From an uncultured Anaeroplasmataceae bacterium (GTDB lineage Bacteria; Bacillota_I; Bacilli_A; Acholeplasmatales; Anaeroplasmataceae): a DNA stretch of 52,537 nucleotides. The stretch covers positions 1-52,537 of the forward strand of contig CAJTTN010000009.1 of NCBI GenBank assembly GCA_910579215.1, given 5' to 3'. Below are positions 1 through 7,200 of the stretch, in pieces (the first letter of the stretch is position 1; each line of letters begins with the position of its first letter). A program made the position numbers and the translations under genes. Under the pieces are notes generated by a model. It did not search any database and was not told the origin of the DNA. It saw nothing but the letters and a program-made list of their open reading frames with translations.

Positions 1-58
1 TACACTCTTTTTTAGAGCTCGGTTTCCCTTTACATACACTAGAATTTAGAGAACCATT

Positions 59-109
59 AAAAGACCTTGAGTAAGGACATTTATACTTGTCCTACATTCA
101 AGGTCTTTT
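59..109 (-). terminator. Rho-independent terminator-like hairpin
   Basis: AAAGACCTTGA and TCAAGGTCTTT form the base of a long stem, and GGAC/GTCC continues it inside. It lies just past the stop of the coding remnant at 114-272 and looks like that gene's original terminator. Confidence 0.55.
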
Positions 110-113
110 CTGT

Positions 114-272
114 TTATTTTGATTTAATTCTTATAAACTCCAAGTAATCCATATACTCTTCGTAGTTTGCAAATCCAAGTCTGTTCATTTTTTCTTTGAC
201 TCTATTATATTCGTTGACTGAATCATCACTATGATTGGAGCCACCTTTTATCTTGATTGTATTTATTCCATC
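114..272 (-). pseudogene. C-terminal remnant of an unidentified gene
   Basis: On the minus strand a frame of about 52 codons stays open from an upstream in-frame TAA (273-275) to a TAA at 114-116. It has protein-like composition, including NRLGFANYEEYMDYLEF near its end. There is no start codon with a ribosome binding site, and a terminator-like hairpin follows the stop. I read it as the 3' end of a gene whose 5' part was lost. I do not recognise the family. It could also be a chance open frame. Confidence 0.3.
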
Positions 273-295
273 TTATCTGTGTATCTAAAACACAA

Positions 296-327
296 AAAGG
301 TGTGTCAAACTCAAATAAAACACACCT
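296..327 (-). terminator. Second of two tandem terminators after the surface operon
   Basis: On the minus strand AGGTGTGT pairs with ACACACCT and is followed by TTTTTG. It sits about 60 nt downstream of another hairpin at 383-414, so the surface-protein operon ends in tandem terminators. Confidence 0.6.
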
Positions 328-382
328 AATGGTAAGGTTATATATTTTTATAACCAATCCTCTCTATATTTAAAACAAAAAG

Positions 383-414
383 ATAAACTCTAGAAAATTT
401 TTATTTAGAGTTTC
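383..414 (-). terminator. Terminator overlapping the end of the 324-aa gene
   Basis: AAACTCTA and TAGAGTTT pair across the stop codon region and are followed on the minus strand by ATCTTTTTG. Confidence 0.55.
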
Positions 415-1375
415 TTTTTGAAGTGCGGGATATATTGCGCTTTTCTTTAAGCATCAACTTCTTTTCCTCAATAAATTCAGCTATTTGTTCAATCCGTAAG
501 TCAATAAGTCTTTTAGCTGTTTCATAAGCACCATTATCTACAACCTTGACTGATGTTTCTCTTGTTTTAATGGGCGTATCCGTATCCGATAGTCGTAAAT
601 TACGCAGTGTATAATCTTCCATACGAGCAGATACAACTACAATATTGCTTTTAATTAAAACTTTAATTACTTGATTAAAGCCGCAACCAATACTTACATA
701 AAATTTAGAATCTCGTCGTTCCTTTCCTGATTGTTTACAAGCATATGACAAAAGACCATCACAAAAATGCTTTTGCGTTGGCGACAATAATGCATAAGCC
801 TCTGCAAAAGTTAACCGTGCATTTCCGTCAAATACAACAGAATCCTGTGCAACAGACATTATTCCATCGTCTGCTGTTTTATGACTTGGAACAACTACTT
901 CTTGTTTAACAATATGCTTCTGCACTTCATCTGTTTGTTGCTTAGCAGACGATGGCGCACCATAATAATAGAATGGAACAGAATGAAAATAATGATGCGA
1001 AATTTGAGCTTTTAATCGGATGTTTTCTTCAATTTGATGATTCAACTTCTCCTGTAAAAATTTTAACTGTGCTTCTTCTAATTCTGCACGTTGTCGTTCT
1101 AACTCCAACTCATAATCGTATGGCAATTCTTCAGCAAATGATACGATAGGATTAACAGCAACTTGCTCAGCGCTTGGATAAATATTTGGACATTCATAAT
1201 CTTTCATTCTTTTAAGTTCTTCTGCTTCTTTATATAGTGTTTCCGCCTTTTCCAACTCTTTTCTAGTATCTTCAATACTGACTTTGTATATATCGCGAAC
1301 CTTACGCTCATCAAGTTCTCGTTCAAGCGCATCAACACGACTAGAATATTCATTTAACTTGTTTCGGCTGTTCAA
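401..1375 (-). CDS. Coiled-coil protein of the DGR target operon, cytoplasmic
   Basis: This 324-aa protein has no signal peptide or membrane segment. Residues 1-60 and about 85-125 are heptad-rich, charged coiled coil with many E, K, R and L. A short aromatic stretch (HYFHSVPFYYYGAP) follows, then a more globular C-terminal half of about 140 residues that I do not recognise, ending in a Lys/Arg-rich tail. The start is TTG at 1375, chosen because GGAGG lies 7 nt upstream. It is the last gene of the operon that starts with the DGR target. The membrane protein two genes upstream also has a cytoplasmic coiled coil with aromatic/Gln-rich tracts, so I infer, without proof, that the two interact under the membrane. 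Function unknown. Confidence 0.7.
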   Translation of the reverse strand: MNSRNKLNEYSSRVDALERELDERKVRDIYKVSIEDTRKELEKAETLYKEAEELKRMKDYECPNIYPSAEQVAVNPIVSFAEELPYDYELELERQRAELEEAQLKFLQEKLNHQIEENIRLKAQISHHYFHSVPFYYYGAPSSAKQQTDEVQKHIVKQEVVVPSHKTADDGIMSVAQDSVVFDGNARLTFAEAYALLSPTQKHFCDGLLSYACKQSGKERRDSKFYVSIGCGFNQVIKVLIKSNIVVVSARMEDYTLRNLRLSDTDTPIKTRETSVKVVDNGAYETAKRLIDLRIEQIAEFIEEKKLMLKEKRNISRTSKRNSK

Positions 1376-1404
1376 TGTTACTTCCTCCGTCTACAAATTA
1401 GAAG

Positions 1405-1641
1405 TTATTTCTGATCTTTCATAAGTTGCAATTCATCAGTCAACATTTGTAATTTTTCTCGTTGCAGCTTTATCAGTGATGAAAGTGTTTTGAAATAACT
1501 TTTTTCTTGCTCTTTAGGTTCTTCTTTATCTATCAAGCTTTCCATAAGAGATGCTTGTGAACGCAACCGTTTTTGCTCTAGCTCTGCAAGTTCTTCTTTC
1601 ACAACTGCAATTTCCTTCAATAAATCCTCTTTTTTTGACAT
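1405..1641 (-). CDS. Small coiled-coil protein, 78 aa
   Basis: The 78-aa product is almost entirely charged helix, with long runs of E, K, L and Q in heptad spacing, and has no signal peptide. I chose ATG at 1641 (MSKKEDLLKEI) because GAAAGGA lies just upstream; the frame could be extended to a GTG at 1662. The gene sits 28 nt after the stop of the membrane protein gene and 29 nt before the next coiled-coil gene. A role as assembly partner for the cytoplasmic coiled coils of its neighbours is inference from context only. No family recognised. Confidence 0.65.
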   Translation of the reverse strand: MSKKEDLLKEIAVVKEELAELEQKRLRSQASLMESLIDKEEPKEQEKSYFKTLSSLIKLQREKLQMLTDELQLMKDQK

Positions 1642-1669
1642 AATAAAATTTTCCTTTCTCACTTAATTT

Positions 1670-4231
1670 TTAGTTATTTTTTGTTTTATTAGGATCAACA
1701 AACGGTTGTTGCGGATTTTCTCCATAAGGTGGATAAGGCGCATAACCATAAGGTGGATAAGACGCATATTGCTGTCTTAATTGTTCATTCAATAAACGGT
1801 TTTCAATTTCTTTCTGCTTCAACTGCTCTTCTAAAAGATGCAAGCGTTGCAGTTCTAGTTCTTGCTGACGCATTTGATAATTCATACTAGGCTGTTGCTG
1901 GTTTTGTTGAACATATTGACCATAATAAGGCTGCTGTACTTCCCGACGTCTTAATTGCTCTTGTTGTTGTAAATCACGCAAGCGTTGCATTTCTTCTTCA
2001 TGCCTACGCATACGTGCAGCATCTTCTAATTCTCTCTTTACGCGTTCATTTTCTTCACGAAGCATTGTTTCCATTTTTCGCTCTTGCATTTCACGCTCCA
2101 TACTACGTAAACGTTCTTCGTATGCCTTTAAAATTGCATAAGTTTCTGCATCCACTTCCGAATCCTCCGTTCCTGAATTTTTTGAATTTAACGAAGCAGG
2201 AACAAAATGTAATGCTTTCAACTCTTGGGATGATTCTGTAGTTTTCAACTTTTCTTTCAAATTTGCAACTTCTTTTTCTGCATCATCCACGCGGTCAGAA
2301 AGACGTTCTTTCTCTCTTTTATATTCTGCTTCCCGTTGTCTTTCCACTTGCAGTTGTATTTGCTTTTTCAGTTCCTCATCGCGCAGGCGTATCTCTTCAC
2401 CGAGCTTTTCAATCTTTGCATCAATATCGGATTTAACAGGCTGCTGACTTAATAACATCGTTTGCTCTTTTTTAATATCATCTGCCATCTTTTCGGCACG
2501 TTCAACTTCTTCTTTGTATCTTGTAATTTCACGATCGCTTGCGTCACGCTCCATTTCGTGCATACGTTCTTCTAATTTTTCCGTTGTGCTATCAATCTGC
2601 GGTTGAACTGATTGTACTAGAGGCTGATGAGAGGTTGTAGCCGCGATAGCATGTATATCTTGTACTTTGTCTTCTTTTTTCTTTTTGCTTCCTATAAGCA
2701 ATATAATCAATAAAATAATCAGCAATAAAGCAACAACTGCAATTATAATCCACACCCAAAATGGCAAACCACCAAGAGGTTTATCCCCATTTGATGTTGT
2801 TGGTGCTTCATATTCAAAGCCTGATTCAATATACCCTTGTGTAACATTATCCGTATCAAACTCAAAATTATTTTCTGCATCAGCTTTTATTACGGGTTTA
2901 GCGTAATACTTTGTTCCTGGTACAAGTGTGCCTTGTGCTATTTCTTGTGTACATGCTGCGTCAGTATAATACTTATATTCAACAATACCATCAAGCGATC
3001 CTTTATAACTATCACTTGTAAACGTAGGCATTTTTCCTGGTTCTACTGGTGATGCAACCAATACAGCTTTACTTATAGAAAATTCATATAGAGCATCCGT
3101 CGTATCTCCTTCCCAAGTAAAGCCATCGTTAGGACGTGCAATAATTTTATATAATCCTGCATTTGTAGGCTTAAAAGCATCAATTCCAACTTCTGTTTCC
3201 ATACTTGATTCAGACACCAAATATAATTTGACTTTCCCACTTGATACTAATTCTGCCATACCATTCGGTGTAAAATCAACAGGAGAACCGCTGTAACCAC
3301 TCGTCGTAGTTCCCGAAGGTGAAGGCTTTGTAATAGGCGTTGCAAGAGCTGCTGCAATTGTGAATTTCACAGTATATGTTTTAGCTACACCTGCTTCTGA
3401 GGTAACAGTAATTGTAAGTGTATGTTCACCCACTTCTAAATCACCAAGTGACATGTCTTTTACATCATTTTTTTGCTCTTCTACAATTGTCTTACTACCT
3501 TCGGTTATCTTGATTTTTGAGGTGGTCCCCGCACGTGTTGCGGAAATTTTTACATTTGCTTTATCTGCATTAGCAATCGGCTCTGCAACCGTTTGGTTCT
3601 CATCCGTTCCACTGAGAACCTGTGTACCGCCAACAGAAAGTGTAAATCCACTCAAGGTATTTGCTGTATCAACTTCACGAGGTGTTACAATTAAATTCGC
3701 TTGAGAATAGTCGCCTGTCAGCGTCTGATTATTAAATTTAACAGTAATGTTTTCTTCGCCTATTTCATCACACACTGCTTCATATGCGACATTAAATTCA
3801 ATCGGACCTGTAGGTGTTCCCTGATATACGAATTTATATCCGCCGTGTAAAAATGTACTTTTGCTAATTCCACTATCATCTGATCCAAGAATATGAATAT
3901 TCTTTTCACCAAATACATTCGCTCCAGCATTTACATCGGACCATGTATCGCCTTTCACATAATTTTGTGACGCTGTACCAATTGAAATATTTTCATCTAA
4001 TGGCGTAATTACAAATTCTGCTCCTCCGATTTTACCACTGTTATTCTCAATTTTGAACATTATTGTAAATTCAGGATTAGCTTGTCCCGCAATAACGTCC
4101 GAAACCTCGGCAGTTAAAGTAATATCTTGTGCGCTTGATGCGTGTACTGTTACGCCTACGATTGCAATAAACGATAATGCAATCGCAAGAACCGTTCCAA
4201 GTAAAAATTTCTTCACTCTAAATGGTTTCAT
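1670..4231 (-). CDS. Surface receptor: cohesin-like and cadherin-like ectodomain, one TM helix, cytoplasmic coiled coil
   Basis: This 853-aa protein starts with a signal peptide (MKPFRVKKFLLGTVLAIA). Residues about 32-185 form a beta-rich domain with cohesin-like features (GKIGGAEFVITPLDE, then a GPIEFNVAYEA strand). Residues about 188-295 match the cadherin-like bacterial Ig domain (SGFTLSVGG to KTYTVKFTIA). Two more beta-rich segments reach about 487, then one TM helix (about 489-513) followed by SKKKKEDK, which puts the C-terminus inside. The last 330 residues are long coiled coil ending in Gln- and Pro/Tyr-rich tracts such as YPPYGYAPYPPYG. The start overlaps the upstream dockerin gene by ATGA, with AGGAGG upstream. 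I infer that it is the membrane receptor for that dockerin. The cohesin call rests on pattern only. Confidence 0.7.
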   Translation of the reverse strand: MKPFRVKKFLLGTVLAIALSFIAIVGVTVHASSAQDITLTAEVSDVIAGQANPEFTIMFKIENNSGKIGGAEFVITPLDENISIGTASQNYVKGDTWSDVNAGANVFGEKNIHILGSDDSGISKSTFLHGGYKFVYQGTPTGPIEFNVAYEAVCDEIGEENITVKFNNQTLTGDYSQANLIVTPREVDTANTLSGFTLSVGGTQVLSGTDENQTVAEPIANADKANVKISATRAGTTSKIKITEGSKTIVEEQKNDVKDMSLGDLEVGEHTLTITVTSEAGVAKTYTVKFTIAAALATPITKPSPSGTTTSGYSGSPVDFTPNGMAELVSSGKVKLYLVSESSMETEVGIDAFKPTNAGLYKIIARPNDGFTWEGDTTDALYEFSISKAVLVASPVEPGKMPTFTSDSYKGSLDGIVEYKYYTDAACTQEIAQGTLVPGTKYYAKPVIKADAENNFEFDTDNVTQGYIESGFEYEAPTTSNGDKPLGGLPFWVWIIIAVVALLLIILLIILLIGSKKKKEDKVQDIHAIAATTSHQPLVQSVQPQIDSTTEKLEERMHEMERDASDREITRYKEEVERAEKMADDIKKEQTMLLSQQPVKSDIDAKIEKLGEEIRLRDEELKKQIQLQVERQREAEYKREKERLSDRVDDAEKEVANLKEKLKTTESSQELKALHFVPASLNSKNSGTEDSEVDAETYAILKAYEERLRSMEREMQERKMETMLREENERVKRELEDAARMRRHEEEMQRLRDLQQQEQLRRREVQQPYYGQYVQQNQQQPSMNYQMRQQELELQRLHLLEEQLKQKEIENRLLNEQLRQQYASYPPYGYAPYPPYGENPQQPFVDPNKTKNN

Positions 4232-7200
4232 AAAATTTCTTTCCTCCTATTGCAAATTGCATAACGCTTTTTATCTACCAACATTTTAAATGGTTCATCA
4301 AAAAATTGAAGAGCCTTTACAGATTCTAAACCTGCACTTTGTACCATCTCATTGTCCTCTAAGGTATAACTGATAGCCATCTCTACTTCTTTAGTAAATT
4401 CAACTATGATGGATTCTTTAATATAACTAAAAATTTCACTTTCGCTTTGCGCTACTACCTTTACAGGCTCAACGCGAAATGCAGATGAACTTGACTTCAA
4501 ACTTAAATTTCCGTATATATCACGATCACCTTTCAGCTGTGCATTCAATTGAGACTTATCTGTTACATTTATTTTACCATCGCCTGTAACATCACAGGCA
4601 AGTAATCTTGCTCCCTCGAAATGAGAATTTCCTTTTATATGTGCATTTAATTGCGTTTTATCGGTAACATTTACCTTACCATCTCCGTTTACATCACCCA
4701 AAACAGAAATGGTAAGTTGATTTAATATGGTATCTCCATCTACAAGTCGTAAAATCATACCTGTAGCAAGCAAAGTAGATAAATCAGTAATTGGATTACC
4801 ATTTGCATCAAAAACCTTGATATCCGCACCATTTTCAAACTGTGCAAGCAACAAATCAAAGCTATCACCACGTGCAAGTCTTGTGATAAATAATGGTTTT
4901 TCTACACTATATACATATTCTTCTATTTTTTCTTCTTCTGTAAAATCACCATATTGAAATTTGAATGGTGGAACAATTCCGTCTTTTAATACAAACCTAT
5001 CAGCTATTTTTGCGTCTGCTGAAATCACAAAATTTACTGTAACAGGCGTTCTTTCAAAATCGTCTATACTTCCCCATGCTGAATTTGCACCCTTTTTAAA
5101 GCCAATACGTACCTGATAAATTCCCTCATCCGTACCAGCAAGCACACCACTCAAAATTTGCATTTTGCTTTCTATAAACCATTCACCCAGTTTAAATGTA
5201 ATTTCTTTGCCTGTATATTTGTATTCAATATACAATTCTTTTTCTGTAGGCTTACGATAGAAGTTTTCTGGATCATCCGCCAAAGGATCAACCCCCGTTA
5301 AAAAACCGTAAGGTGTTGTTTCTTCCACTTCGTGTCCCAAATACTTTACAGCTACGTTCCCCGAAAATTCTGATTTAAGCTGCAAAGCAATGGTATATGA
5401 AGTTTCATATTCTAACTGCTCATTCAAACCTACATTTGCGTTAGTTTCCTTGTTTGTAAGTACGTAATTAAAATATTTTTCAATTTCTGCTATATTATCG
5501 GCATTAAGCGTCGGTTTTGCATATCCTTCCGCATCATCTATCCAACCATTCACTGCCAATACAAGTTTTTCTACGTTAAGAACAACAGAACAATCAATAC
5601 GTCCATTGTCTGACCATTTTACATTATCCATAGTCCCACCATGTGAGCCATTCATTCCTTGTTTGAACATAATCTTTATTTGATAACGATCCACTTTTAT
5701 AAAGGTCCACGTCCCATCTGTAGGCAGAATTTCGTTCTTTTCAGAATCTAATACTTGCACCTCAAAATACTGTGCCCAGTCTTCAGGAAGGTTTGTAATT
5801 TCAGAAAAAGAATACCCCTCTGCACAGAAAGTCTTTGTCTGTTTCAGTATAGGCTTATCCACCAACAATGGTTTAATTTCCCACACAAGACGTGTTTCTA
5901 AGCCACCACTAAATACAAGTTCTCCATAATTGCTACGATTAGGATCATTCTCTTTAATCAAAAAATTTGTAACATGTGAGCCTGCATCACTATATTCCGC
6001 TGTATCGCCACTATATTCAATTAAATTTTCTAACCCTTCTGGTAGCCCTTGTAAGAATACTGAATAGTTCACAGGCACACCGTCTACAATTGAGAACGTA
6101 TATGGTCCATTTGTATTATAATTCCATGTCACATTGGAAAGGTCAGGTGTATAAGGATTGATTGTCCATGTAAACTCTATATCATCAGGAACATTATAGT
6201 TTAAAGAATCACGTACCGAAAATGTAACGACTATTTTATAATCCCGTGCATTTCCACCAGAGAGATTTGCTTCAGTATCAGAAGTATAATTTACAGAAAG
6301 ACCATCAATATCGTCTCCTATAAATGCAAGCGTATGTGTTACTCCGTAAGCATATGTATATGGCTCAGTATATTCTGCATTGTCATTCTCCGTATCCACC
6401 CATTTCATAGCAGAAACATCATAATTAGCTTTTTCAATAATATAATCGAACTCACATTGTCCTGTAATAGCAAATTCACCCTCTAAGCCATTGTTAAGTG
6501 ATATAATAACCTTATATTCCCCCGCATTCGTTGGAACTCCACATACTATACCATTTTGCTTATAGGTTATAGTAACATTGCTTGCTAACAATCCACCGCC
6601 CTCAACCTCAATTTCCGCAGGCTGTGCCGTTTTATTATAAGTAACGCTGTTTGTCTTCAATCCTACACGAACAGGAGTTTTACTTGATCCCGCTTGGAAA
6701 CCCTGATAAGATTCTGTCACTTCAATACTCGCTTCAATCAGTACACAGTTCGTCGCATTATATGAACCACCACTTGCTTTCAATCTTGCGCAAACATAAT
6801 AATCCTTTACTGTCGTAGCGTCGTAATCGGCAAAAATCTCGTCAAGTGTCATTTCTTGTGTCTTGTCGGCATTATAATAAGTATATTCGATAGCTCCCAT
6901 AGAATTATCCGTAATTGAGGGAACAAAAATAACATTTCCGTCTTGAGTTTTTTCCGTCGTAATCCAAGTTACCTCGATACGCTTTTTTACGATATTCCAC
7001 GTATGTGTAAGACTAGTTTCTGATGCAATCTGTGAGGATGAAGGAATATTATAGTTTGCAGCTATAGTTTGATTTACAACCGTAAGTCCTGTAACTTTTG
7101 CCGTATAAGTGCCTATATTTCGTCCCGTAGCCCCAGAATTATACGTTGCAGACAAAAAACTCGGAAGTCCCGATATAATAGATACACTCTGATTTACGGC

